A stretch of DNA of 64,000 bases from Type-B symbiont of Plautia stali (GTDB lineage: Bacteria > Pseudomonadota > Gammaproteobacteria > Enterobacterales > Enterobacteriaceae), in NCBI GenBank assembly GCA_001485295.1, contig BBOA01000001.1:62001-126000 (forward strand), given 5' to 3'. Positions 9,628 to 19,873 of this stretch are shown piece by piece. The stretch's first letter is position 1. Each line of letters opens with the position of its first letter. Below the pieces are notes generated by a model that was not told the DNA's origin, did no database searches, and worked only from the letters and a program-made list of their open reading frames with translations. The position numbers were made by a program, and so were the translations under genes.

Positions 9628-9820
9628 ATGCCTTTATGTCTTTTTTTCTTTTCTTTTTCGAGTAAGAACTCTACGCCGGCTTTTTCGGTCGCTATGCTGT
9701 CGCTATAGGACAGTGCCTCGCTGGCTAAGTTATTGTTTCCCAACGTTGATGCAACCGGGATCGTCGCGCTGCGTCTTGGGCTGGGCACACTGATGCTGTG
9801 CATTATCTTTTTAAACCCTA
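9628..9820 (+). pseudogene. rhtA: rhtA 5' fragment (threonine/homoserine exporter)
   Basis: The frame from ATG 9628 reads VAMLSL, an amber codon, then DSASLAKLLFPNVDATGIVALRLGLGTLMLCIIF, matching the first two helices of RhtA (residues about 18-60). The remaining four-fifths of the gene is gone: RhtA sequence stops near 9815 and the end of dps follows within about 15 bases. RhtA is a DMT-family exporter of threonine and homoserine. Confidence 0.85.
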
Positions 9821-9823
9821 GCG

Positions 9824-9910
9824 GCTGCTGAGGACACTGCCGATATCTTCACCGCAGCGTCACGCGATTTAGACAAATTCCCGTGGTTTATCGAATCAAA
9901 CATCGAATAA
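9824..9910 (+). pseudogene. dps: dps 3' fragment
   Basis: The frame reads [20 protein letters not shown] then IESNIE and TAA at 9908-9910, the last 26 residues of Dps, the starvation ferritin that coats and protects DNA. Everything upstream has been deleted together with most of rhtA. Gene order ompX-rhtA-dps-glnH is as in E. coli, so a single deletion explains the fusion. Confidence 0.88.
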
Positions 9911-10240
9911 AACTGAAAAGCGTCATCAGGCGGGGAGACCTGCCTTTTCCTGTCTGCATCACAGAAAAATTACGATTTTTTGACCTTTATAACACTTCTA
10001 CACTCCCCTTCTTCACACGCTTATTGCCACATGCAAAGGTGCGATTGTACCAAAATCTCCCTGCGCACTACTTTAGCGCCCAATTTTGGTGCAAAACTTT
10101 TTAACGTTGAAAAACCGTGTCAGCCTGTGGGTTCAACCCCCGTTGATTCTGACTGAATTGAAAAGTTGGCATAGTTTTTTTATGATATGATAAACTGAAA
10201 ACTTTGCTTTCGGACCAAGTATTAATAATAAGGAAAAATG
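9911..10240 (+). promoter_or_regulatory. glnHPQ regulatory region
   Basis: 330 gene-free bases before glnH. TTGGCATAGTTTTTTTATG at 10166-10184 resembles the sigma-54 promoter of E. coli glnH (GG at -24, T-run toward -12). Upstream at about 10076-10094, GCGCCCAATTTTGGTGCA is an imperfect NtrC-like dyad. Nitrogen control by NtrC/sigma-54 is therefore likely; the exact elements are only matched by eye. Confidence 0.5.
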
Positions 10241-10987
10241 ATGAAGTCACTGTTCAACGTCTCTGTGACCGCGCTGGCGCTGGTCTTCTCTCTCTCTTCC
10301 ACCGCAGCAGAAAAAAAACTGATCGTCGCCACCGACACCGCTTTCGTGCCGTTTGAATTTAAACAGGGTGATAAGCATGTCGGTTTCGACGTAGATCTGT
10401 GGGATGCTGTCGCTAAAGAGCTGAAGCTGGATTACATCCTGAAGCCGATGGACTTCAGCGGTATTATTCCTGCCCTGCAAACGCGCAATATTGATCTGGC
10501 GCTAGCGGGCATCACCATTACAAACGAGCGCAAAAAAGCGATCGACTTTTCCGACGGCTATTACAAAAGCGGCCTGCTAGTGATGGTGCACAACAACGAA
10601 AATGACATCAAAGGCATCGAGGATCTGAACGGCAAAGTGGTCGCGGTGAAGAGCGGCACCGGTTCGGTCGATTACGCTAAGGCGCATATCAAAACCAAAG
10701 ACCTGCGTCAGTTCCCGAATATCGACAACGCCTATATGGAACTGGGCACCAACCGCGCTGACGCGGTACTGCACGATACGCCGAACATCCTTTACTTCAT
10801 CAACACCGCCGGTAAAGGCCGCTTCAAAGCGGTAGGCGACTCTATCGAAGCACAGCAATACGGCGTCGCGTTCCCGAAAGGCAGCGACGAGCTGCGTGAA
10901 AAAGTGAACGGCGCGCTGAAGATCCTGAAAGAGAAAGGCACCTATAATCAGATCTACAAAAAATGGTTTGGCAGCGAACCTAAATAA
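10241..10987 (+). CDS. glnH: GlnH glutamine-binding periplasmic protein
   Basis: A 248-residue solute-binding protein, the E. coli length. A signal peptide ([20 protein letters not shown], cut after TAA or AEA) precedes the bilobal binding domain with [50 protein letters not shown] and [11 protein letters not shown]. It captures glutamine for the GlnPQ importer. The second of two adjacent ATGs (10241) is chosen because AAGGA is 6 nt away from it. First gene of glnHPQ; intact. Confidence 0.97.
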   Translation: MKSLFNVSVTALALVFSLSSTAAEKKLIVATDTAFVPFEFKQGDKHVGFDVDLWDAVAKELKLDYILKPMDFSGIIPALQTRNIDLALAGITITNERKKAIDFSDGYYKSGLLVMVHNNENDIKGIEDLNGKVVAVKSGTGSVDYAKAHIKTKDLRQFPNIDNAYMELGTNRADAVLHDTPNILYFINTAGKGRFKAVGDSIEAQQYGVAFPKGSDELREKVNGALKILKEKGTYNQIYKKWFGSEPK

Positions 10988-11059
10988 TAAATTTTGACCC
11001 TATTTTAGGCAGGGACACGTTCCCTGCTTTTTCCATCGCAACAAAACTGGAGTCACACC

Positions 11060-11719
11060 ATGGAGTTTGACTGGAGCGTCATCTGGCCCGCTATGCCAGT
11101 GCTGATTGAAGGCACGAAAATGACCTTGCTGATCTCGGTGCTCGGTCTGGTCGGCGGACTGATTATCGGTTTGGTCGCCGGCTTCACCCGCGCCTACGGC
11201 GGCTGGATCGCTAATAACCTCGCGCTGGTCTTTATCGAGATTATTCGCGGCACCCCTATCGTCGTGCAAGTGATGTTTATCTACTTCGCCCTGCCGATGG
11301 TTTTTCCCGATCTGCGCATCGATCCTTTTACTGCTGCGGTGATGACCATCATGATCAACTCCGGCGCCTATATCGCCGAGATCACGCGCGGCGCGGTGCT
11401 ATCGATCAATAAAGGCTTTCGCGAAGCGGGCCTAGCGCTAGGTCTGTCGCGTCGCGAAACCCTGCGCTATGTTATCATGCCGCTAGCGCTGCGTCGTATG
11501 TTGCCGCCGCTCGGCAACCAGTGGATCGTCAGCATCAAAGACACCTCGCTATTTATCGTCATCGGCGTGGCGGAACTGACGCGTCAGGGCCAAGAAATCA
11601 TCGCCGGCAATTTCCGCGCGCTGGAGATCTGGAGTGCCGTAGCGATTATTTACCTTATGATTACGCTCGTTTTGAGCTTTGTACTGCGCCGCATCGAGAA
11701 AAGGATGAAAATCCTGTGA
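11060..11719 (+). CDS. glnP: GlnP glutamine ABC permease
   Basis: A 219-residue inner-membrane permease of the polar amino acid family, same length as E. coli GlnP, with about five membrane segments ([39 protein letters not shown]) and the EAA loop that docks the ATPase ([20 protein letters not shown]). GGAG lies before ATG 11060. The stop overlaps the glnQ start (GTGA). Several synonymous CTA codons in CTAG context (11432, 11438, 11484) show the base-level oddity of this genome inside an intact gene. Confidence 0.96.
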   Translation: MEFDWSVIWPAMPVLIEGTKMTLLISVLGLVGGLIIGLVAGFTRAYGGWIANNLALVFIEIIRGTPIVVQVMFIYFALPMVFPDLRIDPFTAAVMTIMINSGAYIAEITRGAVLSINKGFREAGLALGLSRRETLRYVIMPLALRRMLPPLGNQWIVSIKDTSLFIVIGVAELTRQGQEIIAGNFRALEIWSAVAIIYLMITLVLSFVLRRIEKRMKIL

Positions 11720-12438
11720 TTGAATTTAAAAACGTTTCAAAGAGCTTCGGCACGACGCAGGTACTACACGATATTAACCTGAAGATTGATCAGGGCGAAG
11801 TGGTAGTGATTATCGGGCCGTCCGGCTCGGGCAAATCGACGCTGCTGCGCTGCATTAACAAACTGGAAGAGATCACCAGCGGTGATCTGATCATCGACGG
11901 CCTGAAGGTCAACGATCCTAAAGTTGACGAGCGCCTGATCCGTCAGGAAGCGGGCATGGTGTTCCAGCAGTTCCACCTCTTCCCGCAGATGAGTGCGCTG
12001 GATAACGTGGCGTTCGGCCCGCTCCGCGTGCGCGGCGCAAAGAAAGCGGACGTCCATAAGCTGGCGCGCGAGCTGCTGGCGAAAGTCGGGCTGGCCGAGT
12101 GCGCGCATCACTTCCCATCCGAACTCTCCGGCGGACAGCAGCAGCGCGTCGCTATCGCCCGCGCGCTGGCGGTGAAGCCGAAGATGATGCTGTTCGATGA
12201 ACCGACCTCCGCGTTGGATCCCGAACTGCGTCACGAAGTGCTGAAGGTGATGCAGGCTCTGGCGGAAGAAGGCATGACGATGGTGATCGTCACTCATGAA
12301 GTCGGCTTCGCGCAGAAAGTGGCGTCGCGCCTGATCTTTATCGACAAAGGCACCATCGCGGAAGATGGCGATGCCGATACGCTGATCACTCAGCCGCCGA
12401 GCGATCGCCTGCGTGAGTTCCTGCAGCACGTCTCCTGA
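11716..12438 (+). CDS. glnQ: GlnQ glutamine ABC ATPase
   Basis: 240 residues, as in E. coli. Walker [11 protein letters not shown]-loop [10 protein letters not shown], signature [16 protein letters not shown], Walker [13 protein letters not shown] and switch His in IVTHEVGF are all present. It powers glutamine import with GlnP and GlnH. The start is GTG 11716, overlapping the glnP stop by four bases and preceded by AAGGATG; a longer in-frame extension upstream lies wholly inside glnP and is not used. Intact. Confidence 0.97.
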   Translation: MIEFKNVSKSFGTTQVLHDINLKIDQGEVVVIIGPSGSGKSTLLRCINKLEEITSGDLIIDGLKVNDPKVDERLIRQEAGMVFQQFHLFPQMSALDNVAFGPLRVRGAKKADVHKLARELLAKVGLAECAHHFPSELSGGQQQRVAIARALAVKPKMMLFDEPTSALDPELRHEVLKVMQALAEEGMTMVIVTHEVGFAQKVASRLIFIDKGTIAEDGDADTLITQPPSDRLREFLQHVS

Positions 12439-12444
12439 GTTGCC

Positions 12445-12465
12445 GGGCCGACCTTGCGTCGGTCC
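12445..12465 (+). terminator. Hairpin after glnQ
   Basis: GGGCCGAC pairs with GTCGGTCC around CTTGC (one G-U). The following T-run is weak (GCTTTCCT), so this is a modest terminator for glnHPQ. Confidence 0.5.
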
Positions 12466-12604
12466 GCTTTCCTGCCCGCCATAAATGCCTTTCAGAAAGC
12501 ATCTTTCCGACACCTGACTATACTTCTCCACCTGTGAGCCAGACGTTGCTAAGGAAAAAGCCATGTGGTCAGCCCACATATGTTGTCGCCTGTGGCGACA
12601 AGGG

Positions 12605-14404
12605 ATGGCGCTGTTCCTGTTCTTTTGTTCTGTTCTGCCCGCTGCGCAGGCGGGTCGCCGCGCAGCAGTCATCTGAATCCGCCAGCGGCGTCCAAAGAGC
12701 TGATCGCCCAGCTGCGCGGCGCCTCCCAGCGCGCCGGCGAAAAACAATGTGCCGGCGCTAACACCGCCCGCCGAAAAGATAAGGATAAAACCGTTCTCGT
12801 TCTGTAGAACGTTACCGACGTGACGCGTGAATTCGGCGGCAACATGGCGGAAAAATTTGTCCGCCTGCATGACAATATCGTTGATGCGCCGCAACTTTTT
12901 GCTGCTGACAGCGGCGCTGTTCACCTTTTATTAGCGATGCGCGGGGCGATCGCGCCGCTCTATCGCCGCATGGGACGCTGGGGCCGCGCGAAGAACCGCG
13001 AGGAGCACAACTAGATACAGCTGCCAGTGACGATTATCGGCGCGTTTGTTATCGATCTGCTTATGCTGGCGCTGACCTTGTTCGTCGGTCAAATTATCAG
13101 CGACAACTACCATGGCAACAGCCGCACTATCGCCTACCAGTAGGGACTGTTTCTCAACGCCTTTTCACTGATTGATTTTTTAAGGCGGTGTTGCGCCTGA
13201 TCTTTTGTCCGGGCGCGTTTCTTCCGCCTCAGCTACGGACGCGCCCGCTACTGGAATACGCGGCTAAAGCTGATTCTCCGGCCTCATTGGCTACGGCCTG
13301 CTGGTGATCGTGCCGATTGTCTTCAATCAGGTCATGTGCAGGTCGCCGCGCTGGTCAACGTAGTGATTATATTGATCATGACCGTCTGGACGCTGCTGGT
13401 GTGGCACTAGCTAGCGAACGCCTACTTTATCGCGCTGTTTCTGCTATCGATCTTTAATCCCGACAACAGCCTGAAATTTATGATGTCCGCCTCGGTGCGC
13501 ACGCTGGCGATTATCGGCATCGCCGCCTTCGTATCTGTTACCCTAACGCGCTGGATCGGCAAGACCATTACGCTATCGCCCGACCTGCGCTGCAACTATC
13601 CGGCGCTGCAAAAACGCGTCAACGACCGGGTCAGGGTGCTGCTGAAGCTGGCGCGCATCGTCACTGTGTTCGCCACGCTGCTGCTCTTGCTTAACGCCTA
13701 AATTAACGCCTAAAACCTGTTCGATCTCTGGCACTGGCTTACGGTAGGCACCGGCGAGAAGATGATGGATGTGCTGATCCGCATCGTGATAATCCTGCTG
13801 CTGTCAGCCATTGGCTGGACGGTGCTGGCGAGCCTGATCGAGAGCCGTCTCATCTCTGACTTGTACGGCCGCCCGATGCCGAGCGCCTGCACCCGCACCG
13901 CACGTAGCTGACGCTGTTCTTCAACATCGCGCCGCTGCTGGCAGGCGCGGGTGCACTCGGCCTGCGGGTGCACTCGGCCTAGCGGTGTCGTTCGGATCAC
14001 AGACGCTAGTGAAGGACATTATTACCGGCATCTTCATTCAGTTTGAGAACGGCATGAATACCGGCGATCTGGTGACCATCGCGTCATTACCGGCACGGTA
14101 GAGCGGATGTCGATTCGCTCGGTGGGCGTGCGTCAGGATGCCTGCGCCTATCACATCATTCCCTGATCCTCGATCACCACCTTCGCTAACTTTGTGCGCA
14201 GCATCGGCTCTTTCGTCGCCAACTACGACGTCGAGCGCGGCGAGGATAGCGAGCAGTTAATCGCGTGGAATGAGCTGCTGGAGAATACGGATATGCGCGG
14301 CATGGTGATTGGCGATCCGAATTTCGCCGGTCTAGTGGTGTTTAACCAATTAGGCCTTTGCCATGCGCGTCTCCTATACCACCCAGCCCCTGAAAATGCT
14401 GCGC
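12605..14404 (+). pseudogene. ybiO: YbiO-type mechanosensitive channel, broken
   Basis: Plus-strand pieces follow the E. coli YbiO sequence in order: signal peptide ALFLFFCSVLPAAQA, LYRRMGRWGRAKNREEHN then amber where Trp is expected (13012), QLPVTIIGAFVIDLLMLALTLFVGQII, KFMMSASVRTLAIIGIAAFVS, and the MscS-type pore and beta domain near 13950-14200 (FGSQTLVKDIITG). A Trp-to-TAG at 13408, frameshifts, and tandem duplications at 13691-13714 and 13947-13980 finish it. The C-terminus is lost at about 14404, where rlmF on the other strand begins. The intact channel would release solutes on osmotic downshock. Confidence 0.92.
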
Positions 14405-14709
14405 TACAGGCCCAGATTGGCCGCCACGATATGGTTAGCCGCTTTAAGCGCCGCCTCGTCGATATCGTTGCCGGTAAAACGTCAGCCATAATCCGCGTGG
14501 CCGATCAGCGGATAGATGCAGTTGGCACCGCAGCCGATATCCAGAATATCCGCCTGCCGGATGGCGCCGCGATCGTCAAAATCGATCGACTGCGCGCCGT
14601 AGCCGTTGGGGCTCACTTTCGGCGCCAGCGGGGCGGATGCGCGGCGGTCAAGGCGCTCGCCCTGATGGTGATTGCGGGCGTGAAAAAGATTACTGGCTGG
14701 CTTGTTCAT
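14402..14709 (-). pseudogene. rlmF: rlmF remnant (23S rRNA A1618 methyltransferase)
   Basis: Minus strand from ATG 14709: SNLFHARNHHQGERLD, then QSIDFDD, then a jump to ADILDIGCGANCIYPLIGHADYG, a TGA where Trp is expected, RFTGNDIDEAALKAANHIVAANLGL, and nothing more. Roughly 50 residues are missing internally and the C-terminal half is gone, including the NPPF catalytic motif. DIGxGANCIYPLIG is the SAM-binding loop of RlmF, which makes m6A1618 in 23S rRNA. Confidence 0.88.
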
Positions 14710-14849
14710 GGCGTCTCCCGGTTTGCAGGCGCGTACAATACGCCACAGCGTCGGGAAAATAAAGTCGCACAATCCGCTTACGCATTTCTTCCCGATGCAG
14801 CCAATACTGTAGCGTTAAGATATTGTTAACACTTCGCTACAGGATAAAA

Positions 14850-15361
14850 GATGACGCATAAACGCTACTCCTACCAGCCGGGCGATAGTTATGGCCTACC
14901 ACACGACCCGCTGAACGCCATTATTGGACCGCGTCCGATTGGCTAGATCAGTTCGATTTCCGCTGTCGGCCAGCGCAACCTGGTGCCCTATACGCAACCT
15001 GGTGCCCTATAGCTTCTTTAACTGCTTTAACTACCATCCGCCGATCATTAGCTTCGCTAGTAGCGACTGGAAAGATAGTGTGTGCAACATCAGCGAAAGC
15101 AAAGAGTTCATCTGGAACCTAGCGACGCGTCCGCTGGCGGAAGCTATGAACGAGAGTTCGGCTTCAGTGCCGCCGGATCAGGATGAGTTCGCGCTGGCAG
15201 GCGCGACGCCGCTGGCTGCCTCGCATTAACAGCTAACAACTGGCTAGTGCTGGGCGAAGCGGTCACCATCCATTCGACGAGTCGCTGCTGGAACCAGACG
15301 GCGCGAGCCGAGCGCCTATTACGGCATCAGCGAAAATCAGCGTATTGACCTGACACGCGCC
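14850..15361 (+). pseudogene. Flavin reductase family protein, broken
   Basis: From ATG 14850: MTHKRYSYQPGDSYGLPHDP then LNAIIGPRPIG, TAG where Trp is normal (14944), then NLVPYSFFNCFNYHPPIISFASS and EFIWNLATRPLAEAMNESS, characteristic of FMN-binding flavin reductase-like split-barrel proteins. A 19-nt tandem duplication (14974-14992 = 14993-15011), a stop at 15228 and frameshifts break it. The C-terminal [14 protein letters not shown] is followed by hutU-like sequence. Confidence 0.8.
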
Positions 15362-15842
15362 CTAGAGCTACTAATGATAGGGCTGCTAGATATCGGCGAG
15401 ATAGCCTGCGTGCTGGCTATCGAGTGTCAGGAGTCGCGCATCGATTTTCGTCTGCGCACCCGCTATGTCGACCATAAAGCCTATATGCTGGACGAGGCGC
15501 TGCAGCTGATTAAAAAGGCGACGTAGGCGAAACAGGCGATCTCCTTAAAACCCATGCTAAGCTCAAGTAGCTGTTTCCATAGCATAAAACCTGCATCGCT
15601 GCTCGATATGGCGCAGGCGTGCATCGCCTTTCAGGGCCTGCCGGTGCGCATCTGCTGGCTGGTGCTAGCGTTCAACGAGATGGTGCGCAACAGCGAGCTA
15701 AAAGCGTCGAAGGATAGTTCCGACGCTGTGTCCGACTGGCCGCTGCTTAACGCCCTGCTGAACACCACCGGTGGCGCGACTTGGGTGAGTCTGCACCACG
15801 GCGGCGTTGGCATGGGCTTTTCGCAGCATGCAGGCGGGTGAG
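15362..15842 (+). pseudogene. hutU: hutU remnant (urocanate hydratase)
   Basis: Pieces of urocanase survive with large deletions between them: [20 protein letters not shown] with [12 protein letters not shown], then [34 protein letters not shown], and [19 protein letters not shown] with TWVSLHHGG and [10 protein letters not shown]. The last block is the most conserved stretch of HutU, with one Gly lost. HutU performs the second step of histidine degradation. No other hut gene is recognisable here. Confidence 0.75.
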
Positions 15843-15957
15843 CTACCCCTTATTCCCTTTGGTTCTGACCTATAGCCAAATTTCCTTCCAGGAAGATAGA
15901 CGCGCCTGCGCCTTGCCACTACAGTGGAAATTAATCACTAGAGGAGCGCGATTCCGC

Positions 15958-17121
15958 ATGACATTATCCCCTGCCCTGCTCGACAAAGCCCTACGTTGGC
16001 GTCATCAGTTTCACCGCGAACCGGAACTCGGTTATCAGGAGCATAAAACCAGCGAACGGGTCGCGCAGGAGCTGGAGTTGGCGGGATTACAGGTGCATCG
16101 CGGACTGGCAGGCACGGGCGTGGTGGGCATGCTGCGCACCGGCTCTTCGCCGGTGATTGGACTGCGCGCGGATATGGACGCGCTGCCCATAACTGAAAAA
16201 GGCACTCCGCAGTGGCGCTCGACGCGTCAGGGCGTGATGCACGCCTGCGGCCATGACGGACATACGTCAATCCTGCTGGCGACGGCGCTGCAGCTGGCGA
16301 CGACGCGCCGCTTCCGCGGCACGGTGCACTTTATCTTTCAGCCCGCCGAGGAGAATCTGGGTGGCGCGCGTAAGATGGTGGAAGAGGGCCTGTTTCAGCG
16401 CTTCCCCATGGATGCAGTCTATGCGTTGCATAACTGGCCGGGTATGCTGGTCGGCTCGCTGGCGGTGAATACCGGCGCGATGATGGCGTCGCTCGACTCG
16501 TTTGAAATTATCCTTAACGGCAAAAGCTGCCACGCGGCGATGCCGGAGAACGGCGCCGATACGATGGTGGTTGCCGCCGAGCTAATTCTGGCGCTGCAAA
16601 CCATTCCGTCGCGTCACCTATCGCCGCTCGCCTCGGCGGTAGTGAGCGTGACTCAGATCCACGGCGGCGAGGCGATCAACGTCATCCCGGAAACGCTGGT
16701 GCTGCGCGGCACGGTGCGATGTTTGCAGACCGACGTACGCAACCGGGTACGCTGTCTGATCGAAGAATTTGTCACTACCCTGCCACGCCCGTTCGGCGTT
16801 AGCGGCGAGCTTCACTGGTTCCCCGGCTATCCGGTCACCGCCAACCACGCCGAACCAGCTGAACAGGTGCGCACGGTCGCGCGGCAGATGCTGGGCGAGG
16901 ATGCTGTTCGCTGGCAGGTCAATCCTTCGATGGCGTCGGAGGATTTCGCCTGCATGCTGGATGTTTGTCCCGGCGCCTATTTCTGGCTGGGCGCCGATGG
17001 CGCTACCCCTTCTGCGCCGCTGCATAACACCGAATATGACTTTAACGACGCACTAATCCCACTAGGCGTCGAATTCTTGCAGCGGCTAGTCGAACAGGCA
17101 CTGCCGCAAAACGGTCGATAG
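15958..17121 (+). CDS. M20-family amidohydrolase (hippurate/amino-acyl hydrolase type)
   Basis: A 387-residue metal-dependent peptidase/amidohydrolase. Metal and catalytic residues are visible: GLRADMDALPI, HACGHDGHTS, FQPAEENLGGA, the dimerisation-domain His in GKSCHAAMPENGAD, and the closing PLHNTEYDFND. The family hydrolyses N-acyl amino acids, aminoacyl-benzoates or IAA conjugates; substrate cannot be told. ATG 15958 with GAGGAGCG about 9 nt upstream is preferred; the frame stays open upstream but that part overlaps hutU debris. It ends in TAG. Reading frame and motifs are intact although both neighbours are dead. Confidence 0.85.
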   Translation: MTLSPALLDKALRWRHQFHREPELGYQEHKTSERVAQELELAGLQVHRGLAGTGVVGMLRTGSSPVIGLRADMDALPITEKGTPQWRSTRQGVMHACGHDGHTSILLATALQLATTRRFRGTVHFIFQPAEENLGGARKMVEEGLFQRFPMDAVYALHNWPGMLVGSLAVNTGAMMASLDSFEIILNGKSCHAAMPENGADTMVVAAELILALQTIPSRHLSPLASAVVSVTQIHGGEAINVIPETLVLRGTVRCLQTDVRNRVRCLIEEFVTTLPRPFGVSGELHWFPGYPVTANHAEPAEQVRTVARQMLGEDAVRWQVNPSMASEDFACMLDVCPGAYFWLGADGATPSAPLHNTEYDFNDALIPLGVEFLQRLVEQALPQNGR

Positions 17122-17139
17122 TGGTAAAAGCAAGAGCGC

Positions 17140-18410
17140 CCTTGTCCGGCGCCGTCTGCGCCTGCTGCTGCGTCGTCACTGCCGCGATACTAAAGCGTGG
17201 CGAACACCGCCTCGCTGGTGACGCGCGTCGAATCGCCGCTGACGCCGTGCACCAGCATAGAAAGATAAAGACGCAGCTCCGGCAGCTGCGCGATGAACTG
17301 CTGCATCGCTCGGCCGCTGGCGAAAAGTACCAGCACCCCTTTGTGCTTCGCGGTTTTCATCTGACGGAAGAAGGCCGCCATCTCGGCTATATGTTCCGCC
17401 TCGTTCGCTATCAGCGGCTCATAGTGCATCTGTGGGATCACCAGCTTGCCCTGATCGACGTGATTGAACGGCGAGTCGAGCGCTGTAAAGCGATCGCCCG
17501 CTTTTTCGTTCAGGCCCGACATCTCCTGCAGACGACTGAAGCTGTTAAGCGAGCGTAGTGTGGCGGGATGTCACCACCACGTGCGGAATTTTACGCCACA
17601 GCAGTTTTTCCAGCTGATCGCTGACGCGAATGCCGGCGCAGTGAAACAGCAGATGCGGCTGGCCTTCGCGCAGCTCTCGGCTAATCCATTTTGAAACCGA
17701 CGCGCCTGAGGCTTTTGGCATCGCCGCCATAACCAGCGCGTGGTTGGCCACCACCACGTTAACCTGCTCGATTTCACGACGGGCAACAAAAAAGGGACAT
17801 TCGCGATACCAGCGGCAGTGCGAGCCGAGACAGTTCGCTTTATCGGTGGAGAAGCGCTGCCACAGGCTGTCGCTGATGTTCTCCTCGCTGTGATCGCGCA
17901 GGCCATCCCAAGCGTAGCCGCCGAGCGATTTTTCCAGCCGGGCGCACTGCGCCCTCTCCTCTTTGGTGCCGCTGACCGCCTCGTCGTCAAGGTAGAGCAG
18001 CAGATCGCCCTGCTGGTCGTCGCTAGCGGCTAGCGCCGCTAGGTTGCGCGGACAGACGTAGCGCTCGCGCCCAAAAGCGGCGGTAAAGGTGAGATCGGGA
18101 ATGATCTTTTTCAGCAGCGGCAGATCTTTGGTGAAGATCTGATCCTGCAGCGCCATGTTGACGGTACTGATGATTATCGTTTCTCCTCGGCGCGGCTCGC
18201 GGCAATGCCGGGGATCAAATAAGAAAGAGTTTTACCGACGCCGGTCGGCGCTTCGATAGCCAGATGACGCACATCATTGCCCGCTAAGCACTTCGCCACT
18301 TCGGCGATCATCTGGCGTTGCGACGCGCGGGGAATAAAGTCCGACACTTGCTGTTGTAGCGCCTTATACTACTGCGCTATCTGGCTTTTGATTGCTGCTG
18401 TCAGGGCCAT
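17140..18410 (-). pseudogene. dinG: DinG helicase, broken
   Basis: From ATG 18410: MALTAAIKSQIAQ, TAG for Trp (18369-18371), then QRQMIAEVAKCLAGNDVRHL and Walker A EAPTGVGKT, a frameshift, MALQDQIFTKDLPLLKKIIP, and the iron-sulphur cysteines (VCPRN, CLGSHCRWYRECPFF). After NHALVMAAM about 240 residues including the DEGHH box are missing; KWISRELREGQPHLLFHCAG resumes, and the gene stops before helicase motifs V and VI. DinG unwinds 5'-tailed DNA and R-loops and is SOS-induced in E. coli. Confidence 0.93.
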
Positions 18411-18593
18411 AATTGTTTACCGCCGGGTGAAAATGGCCTGTATTTTACACAGCAATCCGCCAGCGTCAGCTTTGAGGAGCGTTTTTTCGCGCCGCCTCGC
18501 AGAATTCGGTGCTGACAATATCTTAGCGTAACCAGCGATCTGGCTTTAGCACTATGGTGTAGCCTCACTACCCTTCTCATAAGGAAAGAGAGA

Positions 18594-19668
18594 TGTCTTT
18601 TGCCCGTATTACTCTTGCGGCGCGCCTGTTTACCGCCTTCGCGCTCTGCTTTTTCGACGCCCAAGCTACCGTGCAGACAGACTATCAGCTGGAAAAGGTG
18701 GTGGAGCTGAGCCGCCACGGCTTTCCCCCGTCGACGCCAAGCAACCGCGAAGAGATCGAGGCCGCCACGCAGCGCCCCTAGCCGATATGGACCACGCGCG
18801 ACAGCGAACTGACCGGTCACGGCTACGCGGCGGTGGTGAATAAGGGACGCTGGGAGGGCGAACATTATCGCCAGCTCGGTTTGTTGCTCGCAGCCGCAGC
18901 CCATCTACGTGCGCGCCAGCTTGCTGCAGCGTGCCCGCGTCACCACCGAGGCACTAGTCGACGGCACTTTTCCCTGCTGCAGCGTCATGGTACATCGCGT
19001 GACGAGCGATGTCGATCCGCTGTTTCAGACCGACGCCTTTGGCTGCGACCTGTCCCGATCCGGTGCTACAACGCGCGGCGGTTGCGGCAAAGGCGGGCGA
19101 TCTGGCCGCGCGCCAGCAGCTGTTAAGATAGGCGATGTGCCTCTCCGAGGCTCAGTGCGTGCTGTTCGATCAGCCTTGGCAAATTCGTCAGAGCAAAAGC
19201 GGCAAGCCCTATATCGCCGGACTGAGTGTGCTGGCAAGCATGGAGGAGACGCTGCGCCTAGGCTGGAGCGAAAACCTGCCGCTCAGCTAGTTGCCTAGGG
19301 AAATATTACTCGCTCTGAGCAAATTAGCGTCATCCTGCCGCTGCTGACGGCGAACTACGACCTCAGAGCAAAGATGTGCTATACAACGGCGCAAAAGCGC
19401 GGCTCAATCTTACTTATTTGACGTCATGCTAAAACAGATCGCGGGAGAAGATGCCGCGCCGAATGCGCGCTGGCTGCTGCTGTTGGCACATGATACCAAC
19501 ATCGAAATAGTGCGCACTCTAATGGGCTTTAGCTAATGGGCTTTAGCTGGATGCTATCCGGCCATGCGCGCGGGAATATCCCGCCCGGCAGCAGTTTGGT
19601 GCTGGCGCAGTAACACTAGCGGCCAGCGTTTTCTGCGCCTCTATTCGAGCGATCAACCGCGCTGAACG
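18594..19668 (+). pseudogene. Histidine acid phosphatase (AppA/Agp type), broken
   Basis: Begins with a signal peptide and YQLEKVVELSRHGFPPSTPS, whose RHG would hold the phosphorylated His (canonical RHGxRxP is already altered), then TAG in place of Trp at 18779 and ELTGHGYAAVVNKGRWEGEHY, RARVTTEALVDG, and the C-terminal HDTNI acid motif. Frameshifts and a 14-nt tandem duplication (19521-19534 = 19535-19548) disrupt it. Family members are periplasmic phytases or glucose-1-phosphatases. Confidence 0.85.
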
Positions 19669-19873
19669 CGTAGTTCTGTAAGGCGAGCCGTCAAGAGTTG
19701 TTCAGTTTCTGCAATCAGCATCTACTCACTCTCACATTTGGGAAAAATATCTCACTTATGAGATTAAGTGTGAAATCAGCGCCAGAGTCAACTTGTACAC
19801 TTAAAAAACATTTGTACAAGTTGTACCCTGTTGGTTAGTGTTATGGGATTGCTGCAGGAACTTTGGGGAAGTT

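Noticed and set aside
9883-10104. 73-codon plus-strand ORF between the dps fragment and glnH
   Set aside because: It overlaps the dps tail and the glnH control region and shows no protein features.
11764-12924. Long (386-codon) minus-strand ORF opposite glnQ
   Set aside because: It mirrors the high-GC codon pattern of glnQ; no protein signature, and glnQ itself is certain.
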